Part shown: one piece after another, positions 23,267 to 31,960 of the stretch
How the letters are laid out: each line of letters opens with the position of its first letter
Numbering within the stretch: the stretch's first letter is position 1
DNA from: Bacillota bacterium
Lineage (GTDB): Bacteria; Bacillota; Clostridia; DSM-8532
Direction of reading: 5' to 3'
Length of the DNA: 47,487 nt
Assembly (NCBI GenBank): GCA_023415205.1
Contig: JAEZLR010000032.1
Location: 1-47,487 of the forward strand
The notes under the pieces: model-generated
The model's database searches: none
The model's input: only the letters and a program-made list of their open reading frames with translations
Told to the model about the DNA's origin: nothing
Translations under genes and position numbers: made by a program

Positions 23267-24364
23267 ATGGAAGTTACAAAAATGAAAAAGGTCCTGGTGG
23301 GGATGAGCGGTGGTGTGGATTCAAGTACGGCTGCCGCTCTCCTTTTGGATAAAGGCTACGATGTCTACGGAGCGACCCTTAAGCTTTGGGATGGCGTCAA
23401 TACCTGCAATAAAGCCACAAGAACCTGTTGCTCCCTCGAGGATGTGGAGGATGCTAGGTTGTCGGCCTTTAAGCTGGGCATTCCCTTTTATGTACTCAAC
23501 ATGAAACAGCTATTTGAGGAAAAGGTGGTTCAGTATTTTATCGACTCCTATCTGGCTGGTGAAACACCTAATCCCTGTATTGCCTGCAACCAATATGTGA
23601 AGTTTCAGGCCATGCTGCTCAAGGCTCTGGCATTGGATATGGATTTCATCGCAACAGGGCATTATGCCCGGGTGGTCCATGATGAGGCTTCTGGAAGGTA
23701 CTTGCTTAAGAAGGCGCTGGATGTAACCAAGGATCAAAGCTATGTCCTCTATATGCTGACGCAGAGCCAGCTTCAAAGGCTGCTTCTTCCCCTGGGTGAT
23801 TACAAAAAGACCCAGGTTAGGGAGGTGGCTGAAGAAAAAGGCCTGGTCAACGCAAGAAAGCCTGACAGCCAGGACATCTGCTTTGTACAAAACGGCAGCT
23901 ATGCGGATTTTATCAAGGAATACAAGGGTGTGGACCTTCCTGAGGGAACCTTTATAGACACTCAAGGAAGGGTGTTGGGTAAGAACAAGGGAATGATTCA
24001 CTATACCATAGGACAGAGGAAGGGTTTGGGCATCAGCTTCCCAGAGCCCAGATATGTCATACGGAAGGACAGCAGCCAAAACACGGTCACCCTTGGTTCT
24101 CAGCAAGAAGCCATGGTGTCCGGCCTTATTGCCCGGGACATGAATTACATCCTTTACGAAGGGCCTCGTGAGGAAAAACAGGTTTTGGCTCGAACACGTT
24201 ATTCACAGACGGAGGTTCCGGCACGATTGATTGCCCTTGAGGAGAATAAGGCCAAAATTGTCTTTGAAAACCCGCAGCCCTTCGTTGCGCCGGGACAGTC
24301 GGTGGTGCTTTACCAAGAGGACAATGTTGTGGGCGGAGGGATTATTTCTCAGACTCTTTCCTAA
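23267..24364 (+). CDS. mnmA: tRNA 2-thiouridylase MnmA
   Basis: 365 residues. PP-loop SGGVDSS (14-20) for ATP, catalytic Cys104 in NPCIACN and Cys205 in DSQDICF, the pair that forms the disulfide/persulfide in MnmA; GHYARV and the C-terminal beta-barrel are complete. It thiolates U34 of Lys, Glu and Gln tRNAs with sulfur delivered from a cysteine desulfurase. AGGTGA lies 7 bases before the ATG. In many Bacillota mnmA sits beside a desulfurase gene; here its neighbours are metY and cysK and no desulfurase is in the window. Confidence 0.97.
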   Translation: MEVTKMKKVLVGMSGGVDSSTAAALLLDKGYDVYGATLKLWDGVNTCNKATRTCCSLEDVEDARLSAFKLGIPFYVLNMKQLFEEKVVQYFIDSYLAGETPNPCIACNQYVKFQAMLLKALALDMDFIATGHYARVVHDEASGRYLLKKALDVTKDQSYVLYMLTQSQLQRLLLPLGDYKKTQVREVAEEKGLVNARKPDSQDICFVQNGSYADFIKEYKGVDLPEGTFIDTQGRVLGKNKGMIHYTIGQRKGLGISFPEPRYVIRKDSSQNTVTLGSQQEAMVSGLIARDMNYILYEGPREEKQVLARTRYSQTEVPARLIALEENKAKIVFENPQPFVAPGQSVVLYQEDNVVGGGIISQTLS

Positions 24365-24387
24365 GGTACGTTTTTAAAGCATAGTAA

Positions 24388-24404
24388 ACCTATAAGAATA
24401 ATAT
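24388..24404 (+). promoter_or_regulatory. Candidate Rrf2-type operator, site 3 (upstream of cysK promoter)
   Basis: ACCTATAAGAATAATAT shares ACCTATA-GAATA with site 1. It lies 10 bases upstream of the cysK -35 box; site 4 lies downstream of the -10 box, so the promoter is bracketed. Confidence 0.5.
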
Positions 24405-24414
24405 TAAAAAGGTG

Positions 24415-24443
24415 TTGACTTTGGCAGTGGTCTTGTGTATAAT
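24415..24443 (+). promoter_or_regulatory. Promoter of cysK
   Basis: TTGACT (24415-24420), a 17-base spacer, perfect TATAAT (24438-24443). The expected start is near 24450, 42 bases before the cysK ATG. Confidence 0.9.
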
Positions 24444-24456
24444 TAAATCATATTAA

Positions 24457-24473
24457 ATTGATATGAATACTCA
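24457..24473 (+). promoter_or_regulatory. Candidate Rrf2-type operator, site 4 (inside cysK leader)
   Basis: ATTGATATGAATACTCA contains ATATGAATACT, one base different from ATAGGAATACT of site 1 and at a similar distance after the -10 box. Confidence 0.45.
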
Positions 24474-24491
24474 GGTATGGAGGTAAAGGTT

Positions 24492-25424
24492 ATGAAGGTT
24501 GCAAAGAGCATTACGGATTTGATTGGAAACACCCCCTTGTTGGAGCTCTCCAACTACGAGAAGAAGCTCAATCTTGAGGCTAAATTATTGAGTAAGCTGG
24601 AGTATTTTAATCCGGCCGGCAGCGTTAAGGACAGAATCGGCTATGCCATGATCAAGGATGCGGAAGATAGGGGGCTTATCAATAAAGACACCGTCATTAT
24701 TGAGCCCACCAGCGGAAATACAGGAATTGCGCTCTCCTTTGTAGCGGCAGCAAAGGGGTACAGGCTCATCATTACCTTGCCTGAAACCTTCAGTATTGAA
24801 AGAAGGAATCTGATGAAGGCTCTGGGCGCTGAGCTGGTGCTAACTCCCGGCTCCGAAGGCATGGCCGGTGCCATCAAAAGAGCGGAGGAGCTTGCCTCTG
24901 AGATCCCCAATTCGTTTATACCCCAGCAGTTTAAGAACCCCGCAAACCCGGAAATTCATCGCAAAACCACGGCTGAAGAAATTTGGAGGGACACCGACGG
25001 AGAAGTGGATATTCTTGTGGCAGGTGTCGGCACTGGCGGCACCGTTACTGGTGTGGGCGAAGTCCTGAAGGCAAAGAAGCCCGGGGTGAAGATTGTAGCG
25101 GTGGAGCCTTTTGATTCCCCGGTTCTCTCGGGAGGTACCAAGGGCCCCCATAAAATCCAGGGAATTGGTGCAGGATTTGTACCCGATGTCCTAAACAAGG
25201 GTGTACTGGATGAAATCATCAAGGTAAAGAATGAAGAGGCTTTTGAGGCATCCCGGAAGATTGCCAAGACAGAGGGCTTACTGGTGGGAATATCCAGCGG
25301 CGCGGCACTTCATGCGGCGACTCTCCTTGCCCAAAGACCCGAAAACAAAGGAAAGACTATTGTTGTTGTCCTGCCCGATACAGGGGAGAGATATCTTTCA
25401 ACTACGTTGTTCTCTGAGGAATAG
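24492..25424 (+). CDS. cysK: Cysteine synthase A (O-acetylserine sulfhydrylase)
   Basis: 310 residues from the ATG at 24492, with GGAGG 8 bases upstream; the ATG at 24477 overlaps that site. It opens SITDLIGNTPLLEL; the PLP lysine is Lys46 in NPAGSVKDR, and the substrate loop is PTSGNTG. GVGTGGTVTG binds the PLP phosphate. It makes cysteine from O-acetylserine and sulfide. In Bacillus CysK is also the partner that switches on CymR, which matches the CymR-like gene 3 kb upstream. Its own promoter and terminator make it monocistronic. Confidence 0.97.
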   Translation: MKVAKSITDLIGNTPLLELSNYEKKLNLEAKLLSKLEYFNPAGSVKDRIGYAMIKDAEDRGLINKDTVIIEPTSGNTGIALSFVAAAKGYRLIITLPETFSIERRNLMKALGAELVLTPGSEGMAGAIKRAEELASEIPNSFIPQQFKNPANPEIHRKTTAEEIWRDTDGEVDILVAGVGTGGTVTGVGEVLKAKKPGVKIVAVEPFDSPVLSGGTKGPHKIQGIGAGFVPDVLNKGVLDEIIKVKNEEAFEASRKIAKTEGLLVGISSGAALHAATLLAQRPENKGKTIVVVLPDTGERYLSTTLFSEE

Positions 25425-25440
25425 TACATATTTTGAGGGA

Positions 25441-25488
25441 AAAAGACTTTTGGATGGCCCGTCGGGGGTTCTCCAAAAGTCTTTTTTT
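25441..25488 (+). terminator. Terminator of cysK
   Basis: AAAAGACTTTTGGA (25441-25454) pairs with TCCAAAAGTCTTTT (25472-25485), with an inner CCC/GGG and a run of seven T. Confidence 0.95.
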
Positions 25489-25586
25489 GCTTAATTGGAT
25501 CAATGATATGAACCTGTTATTGACAAAGCCAATAGGGGATTGGTAAAGTTGTTTATGGGTTTATTTTACAGTGCTGGGGGGACGAA

Positions 25587-26303
25587 ATGAGAAGAAAATC
25601 GATTCAAGCAGTTTTTATCTTTATAGTTGTTTTATGTATTTTGATCCTTTTCAGCAGGCTCCGTACAGAAATAATGCCTAATGAGAAATACCAGCCTCCA
25701 ACACCTTCAGTAGCTGCTGAAGCCCCGGAAGAAGCTTCACCGTCTCCAACACCTTCAGTTGCTGCGGAAGCCCCGGAAGAGGCTTCACCGTCTCCGACGC
25801 CTTCAATCATTCCTGAGCCTAAGGTAGATTATGTTTCATCTGTATCACCAAATGCCCTTTATCGTGGGGAGAATTATGGGATAGTAACCAGTATTACGGC
25901 GGGAGGTCAATACCCAGCCGAAGGGATTCGGGTTGTAGAGGTCTCCAGCGGCAAGACCTTGTGGGACATGACGCCGGGCTACTATGCCTGTTCTTTCTTA
26001 TGGTCGGGGGATAGCCGTACCCTGGCAGTATCCTATATGGCCAGAATCTACGGTAACGTGGTATTGGTGAGCGTGGAGGATGGGAAAGAAATTTTATTGT
26101 CTATACCTAAAGAGATTCAGGAGAAAATGCGTGAGTATCGCCCTGACCCCTATTTTGTCGCTGAAGAATGGGTTGATAATTCAAAAGTTCGAGTATCCTT
26201 CAAGTTTGATGGGAAGGATGAAAAGCTTTATGTAGGAACTTATTGCTTTTCTCCCAGGACAGATGAAATCAGTGATTTTGAAATGGACGATGGAACTCCT
26301 TAA
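25587..26303 (+). CDS. Membrane-anchored protein with Pro/Ala/Glu repeat linker, function unknown
   Basis: 238 residues. A single N-terminal membrane helix (8-25) is followed by a linker made of two exact 16-residue repeats (PTPSVAAEAPEEASPS) and the start of a third. The outer domain (about 85-238) contains YYACSFLWSGDSRTLAVSYM and VVLVSVEDGKEIL, which resemble beta-propeller (TolB/WD40-like) blades, but at this length it could be only a part of a propeller. GGGGGG precedes the ATG by 4 bases. It converges on the lipoprotein gene at 26320 with a 16-base gap. Confidence 0.6.
   Translation: MRRKSIQAVFIFIVVLCILILFSRLRTEIMPNEKYQPPTPSVAAEAPEEASPSPTPSVAAEAPEEASPSPTPSIIPEPKVDYVSSVSPNALYRGENYGIVTSITAGGQYPAEGIRVVEVSSGKTLWDMTPGYYACSFLWSGDSRTLAVSYMARIYGNVVLVSVEDGKEILLSIPKEIQEKMREYRPDPYFVAEEWVDNSKVRVSFKFDGKDEKLYVGTYCFSPRTDEISDFEMDDGTP
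25698..25793 (+). repeat. Two tandem 48-base repeats coding the linker
   Basis: Units 25698-25745 and 25746-25793 differ by three synonymous changes, and a third partial unit begins at 25794. In-frame 16-codon units of this kind can expand or contract by slippage or recombination, changing linker length. Confidence 0.85.
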
Positions 26304-26319
26304 GGATAGGCCTTCTTCC

Positions 26320-27288
26320 TTATGGAGCTACCCTGTTGAGAAAAAAGCCGTTGATGCTTATCTGACCACTGGTTTTGTCAAATTCATCAATAAACTCATA
26401 TACCGCGTGATCCAACAGCTTATTTTCATGAACCAACTCCAATGGATTGCCCTCGTAGAGAGTCTCTTCAATTCCCTGATAGATGATGGTATTGCCCAGA
26501 AGGGTATATTTTCCCTTGGCCATAATCAGCTTATCGTCAAAGCCACCCACGCCAATGAGCAGAACCTGATAGGTGCCGTCTTCATTAAACTGGTAACAGG
26601 TAACGAAGGAGGCCAGGCTTCCGTTACCATTGATGGCATTCTTATAATCCTTAAAGCTGTCGGTTCCGGAATCGGACCAGCACCCTACCAAATCACTCTT
26701 GGAGAAGTCCCGTTCGTAATGAATAAAGGTAGTATGAAGGTCTTTGTCATAGGTTTCTTTCATTTTTAGTCCTGAGAGCATCAGATTGATGGGGATGTAG
26801 AGGTGTCCGTCGACGCTCTTTGGAGCTACCTTGATATCAATGGGCTCATTGCTGTCATTTAAGTAAGCCTCATGACTGCCCTCCACCATATCGACTTTCA
26901 GCAGGGGCTGACCATCCCTTCTCCAAGTCATAGAAATCTGCCCGTTTTCCAGGGATAGCTCCGGATAGTAATCGGTGGAATCAGGGAGCTTGAGGGCATA
27001 GGTGATAATTTTATCTGAGAGAAGGATATAGGAGGAGTCGTTATCATTCTCTATGATAAACTCGCTGTCTTCAATGGGTAAATCATTAATGACAAGGTTT
27101 TCATAGTCTCCTTTGTTACTATTGTCATCCTGAGTAATGGCGAAAGTAGTCAGATCAGGCTGACTTGGGACGGGATCGGTTTCTTTGAGCGTTTGTGGAT
27201 CGGGGCTTGCGCTACAGGCCGATAAGGATAAGGCAAGACACAGAAAGCCTATGGGGGCAATAGCGCGAAGCCCTTTAATATATTTCAT
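26320..27288 (-). CDS. Putative lipoprotein with copper-amine-oxidase-N-like domain
   Basis: 322 residues with a lipoprotein signal ending LSAC (Cys25). Residues about 110-190 fit the Cu_amine_oxidN1-type stalk domain common on Bacillota surface proteins (VDGHLYIPINLMLSGLKM). The C-terminal part contains LVGCWSD, YQFNEDGTYQ and KGKYTLLGNTIIYQG, a pattern seen in lipocalin-like domains. No enzyme motif is visible. GGAGGT lies 7 bases before the ATG. The spacer 27289-27392 to murD holds nothing clear. Confidence 0.65.
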   Translation of the reverse strand: MKYIKGLRAIAPIGFLCLALSLSACSASPDPQTLKETDPVPSQPDLTTFAITQDDNSNKGDYENLVINDLPIEDSEFIIENDNDSSYILLSDKIITYALKLPDSTDYYPELSLENGQISMTWRRDGQPLLKVDMVEGSHEAYLNDSNEPIDIKVAPKSVDGHLYIPINLMLSGLKMKETYDKDLHTTFIHYERDFSKSDLVGCWSDSGTDSFKDYKNAINGNGSLASFVTCYQFNEDGTYQVLLIGVGGFDDKLIMAKGKYTLLGNTIIYQGIEETLYEGNPLELVHENKLLDHAVYEFIDEFDKTSGQISINGFFLNRVAP

Positions 27289-27392
27289 GGTAAGACCTCC
27301 GGTAATTCTTTCTTCATTATTGTAATCCTGTGGTAAACTTTAGTAAAGCGGCGATATTTTTATCGATTAAGAGTTCTAAGGATTAAATCCAC

Positions 27393-28787
27393 TTACAGGC
27401 TCATCACATACTCCTTAAACCGCCTGCCACGTTCTTCAAAATCCTTGAACATGTCAAAGCTGGCACTGGCCGGGGATAAAAGGACAATATCACCGGCTTT
27501 GGCAGAGAGAGAGGAACAATCCACCGCCTGTTTAAGGGTTGAGCAATGGGTGATACGGAGATTGAGACCGAGGTTTTTTCCTTTCAGTCGCCGCATCAGG
27601 GCCATCTCAATAAGTGATGCTGTTTGTCCCAATAGTATCAGATGCTTGGTTTTTTCAATGAGAGCATCCCCTAAAGGGTCATAGGGGATATTCTTGTCGT
27701 ATCCACCGGCAATGAGGATGACCCGCTGGTCAAAGGCATTGAGGGTGGCTATTGTACGACTGGGGCTGCTTCCGATGGAATCGTTATAGTATTTGACACC
27801 GTTGAGCTCTCTGACAAATTCAATCCTGTGTTCGATACCTTTGAGGCTTTTGCCTACCGATGCCACGGTATCGGGGCGGACATAGGCCCTTGAGGCGGCA
27901 ATTGCCGCCAGATAGTTTTCAACATTATGGTCTCCAGGAAGGGCCAGCTCCTTTTTGTGGAGATATTCTGTGGTACCGCTTTCATCCCGATAGCAAAGGA
28001 CATCGCCTTTCAAGAAAGCCCCGGTGTCCAGCTCCCTCGTCCTTGAAAAATAAAGGCTCCGGCCGGGTGCTTCCTGTTTAAGGGCATGGGTGATGGCATT
28101 ATCAGCATTAAGGATGACGATATCATTCTCCTGTTGGTAGCGGTAAATATTTTTCTTGGCATCAAGATACTCTTCCATGGAGGTATGTACATCCAGATGG
28201 TTGGGAGAGACATTGGTGATGACGGCAACATGGGGGCTTTTTTTCATGGTCAGAAGCTGAAAGCTGGAAAGCTCTAGAACAATTTTATCCTCAGGAGCGA
28301 TGTCATCAATCCGGTTTAGCAAGGGAGTGCCAATATTCCCGCCCAGATAACAGCTATAGCCCTCAGCCTTTAAAAGCTCGTGGATCATGGTGGTGGTGGT
28401 GGTCTTGCCGTCACTCCCTGTAACCGCCAGAATCTCTGCGGGGCATAGGTCAAAAAAAACCTCCATTTCTGAGGTGATCAGAGCCCCCTTTTCTCTTTCC
28501 GATAAAAACTCCGGAATATCGGGCCGGACGATGGGGGTCTTGAAGATTACATCAAAACCCTTAAGGTTTTTCAGGTAGTCCCTTCCCAGACTAAAATCCA
28601 CGTCGTAATCTTTCAGCAGGTCTATTTTATCCTTGAGTGCGTCTTTTTCATTTCTATCAAAGACGGTCAGCCTCACCCCCAGCTTGCCCAGGTATTCCAC
28701 TAGGGGGGTATTGCTGATTCCCAGGCCGATCACAGCCACCCGCTTCGTTCTTATTTGATCCTTGAAAGCCTCCAATTTCTGGTTCAT
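27393..28787 (-). CDS. murD: UDP-N-acetylmuramoylalanine-D-glutamate ligase
   Basis: 464 residues, full length. N-terminal Rossmann part VAVIGLGISNTPLVEYLGKLG binds the UDP end; the ATP loop is GSDGKTT (124-130); SSFQL and NVSPNHLDVH are Mur-ligase motifs, and NDSIGSSPSRTIATL with GGYDKN is the C-terminal signature. It adds D-Glu to UDP-MurNAc-L-Ala in the cytoplasm. GGAGG lies 6 bases before the ATG. murD normally lies in the dcw cluster; here it is alone between a lipoprotein and a glycoside phosphorylase gene. Confidence 0.96.
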   Translation of the reverse strand: MNQKLEAFKDQIRTKRVAVIGLGISNTPLVEYLGKLGVRLTVFDRNEKDALKDKIDLLKDYDVDFSLGRDYLKNLKGFDVIFKTPIVRPDIPEFLSEREKGALITSEMEVFFDLCPAEILAVTGSDGKTTTTTMIHELLKAEGYSCYLGGNIGTPLLNRIDDIAPEDKIVLELSSFQLLTMKKSPHVAVITNVSPNHLDVHTSMEEYLDAKKNIYRYQQENDIVILNADNAITHALKQEAPGRSLYFSRTRELDTGAFLKGDVLCYRDESGTTEYLHKKELALPGDHNVENYLAAIAASRAYVRPDTVASVGKSLKGIEHRIEFVRELNGVKYYNDSIGSSPSRTIATLNAFDQRVILIAGGYDKNIPYDPLGDALIEKTKHLILLGQTASLIEMALMRRLKGKNLGLNLRITHCSTLKQAVDCSSLSAKAGDIVLLSPASASFDMFKDFEERGRRFKEYVMSL

Positions 28788-28826
28788 AGGTCCTCCTTGA
28801 GGATGAGGTTAGCTTATTATTATATA

Positions 28827-28856
28827 ATTATCATGCCGGGTTTCATACTATGACAA
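28827..28856 (-). promoter_or_regulatory. Promoter of murD
   Basis: On the - strand TTGTCA (28856-28851), an 18-base spacer and GATAAT (28832-28827), about 40 bases before the start codon and downstream of the terminator at 28879-28906. Confidence 0.6.
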
Positions 28857-28878
28857 AAGACCGCGAACCCAAAACAAA

Positions 28879-28906
28879 ACCCGGCCCTTTTTGCAAAAGG
28901 CCGGGT
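28879..28906 (-). terminator. Terminator of the GH94 gene
   Basis: ACCCGGCC (28879-28886) pairs with GGCCGGGT (28899-28906). On the - strand the stem is followed by TTTTGTTTTG. It separates the phosphorylase gene from murD. Confidence 0.9.
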
Positions 28907-28928
28907 CTTGCTGTGCAAACGCTCGCTT

Positions 28929-31895
28929 CTATAAGGAAATCTCAACGCTATGCTCTCTGCCATCGCTCATGACAGGAACCAGGTTGGAACCGAGCTCAGT
29001 TCCATCAAAGACAACGACAGCCTTCCCATCTGAAATACGACTGAAGCCTTGATTCTTGGTTATAGTAACCTTGTAAAGTGCTCTACCGGTATTCAGGACA
29101 TAGCAAAGTTTTGTCTCGTCAGTTTTGAGGATAGGATCGAAAAGGATTCCATTTCCTTTATATTCTATACCATAGGCGTTCATCAAAGTCAATGTTAACC
29201 ATGTAGAGGTTCCCGAGAGCATGGGCCCGATATTTTCCCCTGTATCGCTGTTATTATACTGGGTACAGAATCGAGGATTACCGCACATGACATAGGGATT
29301 TTCCAGGGCTTTGAAGGGAACCACAATATCCAGCATCCAATAAGCCGTGTCAGTCAGGCGCTGGGCAAGGGCCCTATCCCTAACCGTTTTGGCTGCTTTG
29401 AACATGGCGCTGGTAGCCATCATGCAGGCGTGCTTGAAGACACCGCCATTTTCACGGTCTCCGGGAAAATAGTGATCGGTGGCACTGATCCGGGTGATAG
29501 GCCCCAAATCGGAGGGGGAAACCAACTTAAGACCATAGGGGGTCTTAAGGGTACGGTCAATGACCTCCAGCATCTTTTCAATCTGCTCATCACTGGCCAC
29601 ATCGGAGAGGATGGACCAGTTGAAGGAGTTGAGGAAGTAAACCCCGTCAATATCGGGGTCTATGGAGAAGCCGTCACCCTTGGCGCCTAAATGGGTATAA
29701 CGCCCATCCTTATACCGGTTGATAAGAACGCGGGTAAAATAATCCTCCTTCCATGCATGGGCTTGGAGGTTGTCATAGAGCCTGCTAGTCATCTCTCTGA
29801 GGGTTTCTCCATAGGTGGTATCACCTTTTTCGTTGGCTAAATACAGCGTCTCATCCAGTGCCAGCTTAAGCAGGAAGCCGTTCATAACGCTTTCGGAATA
29901 ATCGCTCTGGAAGGGGTCTCCCATCTTCCCTTCCCTTGCAATCTGCTCTTTATACAGCTTTTCCTTGGTGGGACCATTAATAAAGTTGTCATCTACCTTC
30001 AAACAGTCGTTCCAGTCGGCGCTGTCGATGAGGGGAAGGCCATGCTTTCCCACCGAGATTTGGGCAGAATAACTTAGAATGGCCTTAAGGGTCTCATAAA
30101 CCGGGCGCTTCTGTCCCTGGGAACCGGCAATGGTAACCTCTTCATCCAGGAAGGCCAGATCCCCGGTGAGGCTAATGTAGCGGTAGACGGCCTGAATAAA
30201 CCAGAGCGCATCATCAGACCATTTTCCTGGTTCTTTGCCCTCCCAGAAGAAGTTGTGGTAGGCATAGCCGAATTCAAAGACCATGCTGCACCATTCCTTA
30301 AGGAGCTGCTTGACAAAGTCAGGCATGCCCATGGAAACAAAATAGTACATGGAAGCGAAGATATCCTGAATTTCTCGGAATCCAAGCTCCCGATAGCCCT
30401 TTTGAGTCTGGCAGAAGGAACGGGAAACAAAGGTCTGATAAAGCACCTGGAAGGGGAGGTTTTTATTAAAGTAGGTGTTCATTTGAGCATTGGAGGACTC
30501 CAGTTGGATAAAGCCGGAATAATCATCAAGGAACTTAAGGACGCAGGAGAAAGCCCTTTCGAGCATTCCATCCGGCTTGAAGGTATTGACCAGAGACTGG
30601 ATTTCAGCGGCATAGGTTGCGCTGTAGCTGTAGTCGGGATTGTTTTTGTCCGACACCAGACCTGTGAAGTTATCAATGAAGCGCGTGCCTTCCGGGGCCA
30701 CTTTAAAGTTGGCGGCCACAGCAAAAAAGCCTGGGCCCTTACGATAAAGGTTGTTGGATAGCCGGGACAGGCTCTGGGGTTCTTGAAGGCTTCCTGCTCC
30801 CACAAACTCGTTATAGTTCATGCAGAATTCGGTGGCGAAGGCGACTTTCTCCTCTTCCCTGACCATGAGGGTGTGGAAGCGCTGATCCCCTTGAGTGTAG
30901 GGGGGATAGTAGTCGGGGCCTACAGCTAAAATAGAGCCATCGTCATTCTGAAGCACACGGGACTGCATGATGACATTGGTATAGAGAACATCCTCCCATT
31001 GTCCCATGGGTTGGGCATTTCCAAACATTCCGGTATAAACGATGCGAAGGTTTCTTTCGTCATCTTTGTGGTTAATGATTTCAATACGTTGAACCTCGGT
31101 GGCCAAAGGAAGCCCCTGATACTGGGGAAGAATGAAAATCAGGCGCTTGATAGTCAGGCCACAGCGGGTTTTGTATTCTATTCTGGTGTGGTTTCTGCCG
31201 TGGATACATTTTGAGCTTTCTATATTGGCAGCGGTTGGTTCGGCAGAGTAAAAGATTTTTTGGTTGTTTTCTAGGATATAGAACTGACGGTTGGCCGGAA
31301 AGCCGTTTTCCTCTTGGCGCATATCCCAGCGGGTGGCCAGAACCTGTGTGGCGGCATGGGAACGGAAGCTACCGCCCCCTAACCGGTCAACAACGCTTTT
31401 TGGCGTAGTTTGCAGAGCATGGGCATAACCCACACGATTACCCATCAGAAGGTTGATATTAAAATGGGGGCCGGGTGCGGGGGAAAGAAGATCGACTTCA
31501 TGCTCGCCCTCACTGTTGAGCTGCCCTGCCCATTGATGAGCATTATGTAACTGCTTCACAGCTTCTGAGACAACCGTGTAAGGGGCCTGTATCTCAGTGA
31601 TACCGGAGGCATCGGCCTTTAAAAGCTTCAGATTGTTAGAGGATCTATCATAACAAAACAGAAGAGACTCACCGTTTTTGCTGTTGTTTATGGCAAAATC
31701 GGCGACCAGGTCGTTCTTTAACAATTCAATAGCAACGGGAGCCTTGAATTTCAGTCCAGATACCGCAATAACATTTTTAAAAGAGCTGTCGCAATAAACA
31801 GCATTGCCTGTGTCCTTGCCATAGGTATCACCGAATATTTTGGTGGCAAAATCATCAGGGGTGATTTCTAGTTTTCGTGCTACTACTTCCTTCAT
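28929..31895 (-). CDS. GH94-type glycoside phosphorylase
   Basis: 988 residues from the ATG at 31895, which has GGAGG 10 bases upstream; a GTG further up lacks one. The N-terminal 380 residues are the beta-sandwich of GH94 and related phosphorylases; the (alpha/alpha)6 barrel follows. ADWNDCL carries the acid Asp627 region typical of GH94, and the end has GENIGPMLSGTSTWLTLTLM. The length exceeds cellobiose phosphorylase (about 810) and is nearer to 1,2-beta-oligoglucan and related long phosphorylases. It would split a beta-glucan or disaccharide with phosphate to give glucose 1-phosphate in the cytoplasm; no signal peptide is present. No sugar transporter gene is adjacent. Confidence 0.85.
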   Translation of the reverse strand: MKEVVARKLEITPDDFATKIFGDTYGKDTGNAVYCDSSFKNVIAVSGLKFKAPVAIELLKNDLVADFAINNSKNGESLLFCYDRSSNNLKLLKADASGITEIQAPYTVVSEAVKQLHNAHQWAGQLNSEGEHEVDLLSPAPGPHFNINLLMGNRVGYAHALQTTPKSVVDRLGGGSFRSHAATQVLATRWDMRQEENGFPANRQFYILENNQKIFYSAEPTAANIESSKCIHGRNHTRIEYKTRCGLTIKRLIFILPQYQGLPLATEVQRIEIINHKDDERNLRIVYTGMFGNAQPMGQWEDVLYTNVIMQSRVLQNDDGSILAVGPDYYPPYTQGDQRFHTLMVREEEKVAFATEFCMNYNEFVGAGSLQEPQSLSRLSNNLYRKGPGFFAVAANFKVAPEGTRFIDNFTGLVSDKNNPDYSYSATYAAEIQSLVNTFKPDGMLERAFSCVLKFLDDYSGFIQLESSNAQMNTYFNKNLPFQVLYQTFVSRSFCQTQKGYRELGFREIQDIFASMYYFVSMGMPDFVKQLLKEWCSMVFEFGYAYHNFFWEGKEPGKWSDDALWFIQAVYRYISLTGDLAFLDEEVTIAGSQGQKRPVYETLKAILSYSAQISVGKHGLPLIDSADWNDCLKVDDNFINGPTKEKLYKEQIAREGKMGDPFQSDYSESVMNGFLLKLALDETLYLANEKGDTTYGETLREMTSRLYDNLQAHAWKEDYFTRVLINRYKDGRYTHLGAKGDGFSIDPDIDGVYFLNSFNWSILSDVASDEQIEKMLEVIDRTLKTPYGLKLVSPSDLGPITRISATDHYFPGDRENGGVFKHACMMATSAMFKAAKTVRDRALAQRLTDTAYWMLDIVVPFKALENPYVMCGNPRFCTQYNNSDTGENIGPMLSGTSTWLTLTLMNAYGIEYKGNGILFDPILKTDETKLCYVLNTGRALYKVTITKNQGFSRISDGKAVVVFDGTELGSNLVPVMSDGREHSVEISL

Positions 31896-31936
31896 ACCCT
31901 TACCTCCATGTGGACGAAACACTTAATACAAGCTAG

Positions 31937-31950
31937 TGAAAGCGCGTTCA
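31937..31950 (-). promoter_or_regulatory. CcpA (cre)-like site at the GH94 promoter
   Basis: TGAAAGCGCGTTCA fits the cre consensus TGWAARCGYTWNCW except for one base (G for T at position 10). It lies 11-24 bases downstream of the -10 box, where CcpA binding blocks transcription. That suits a gene for use of a secondary sugar. Confidence 0.6.
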
Positions 31951-31960
31951 TAACAAAATA

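Noticed and set aside
24365..24491. T-box leader before cysK
   Set aside because: The promoter lies only about 42 bases before the start, so no room for a T-box.
25698..25793. CRISPR-like repeats
   Set aside because: The repeats are contiguous, in frame and coding; no spacers.
26263..26769. Open frame of 168 codons on + overlapping the end of the repeat-linker gene
   Set aside because: It is antisense to the lipoprotein gene 26320-27288, which has a signal peptide, lipobox and ribosome site; the + frame has none of these.
30255..30761. Open frame of 168 codons on + inside the GH94 gene
   Set aside because: Shadow of the phosphorylase coding frame, no family features.
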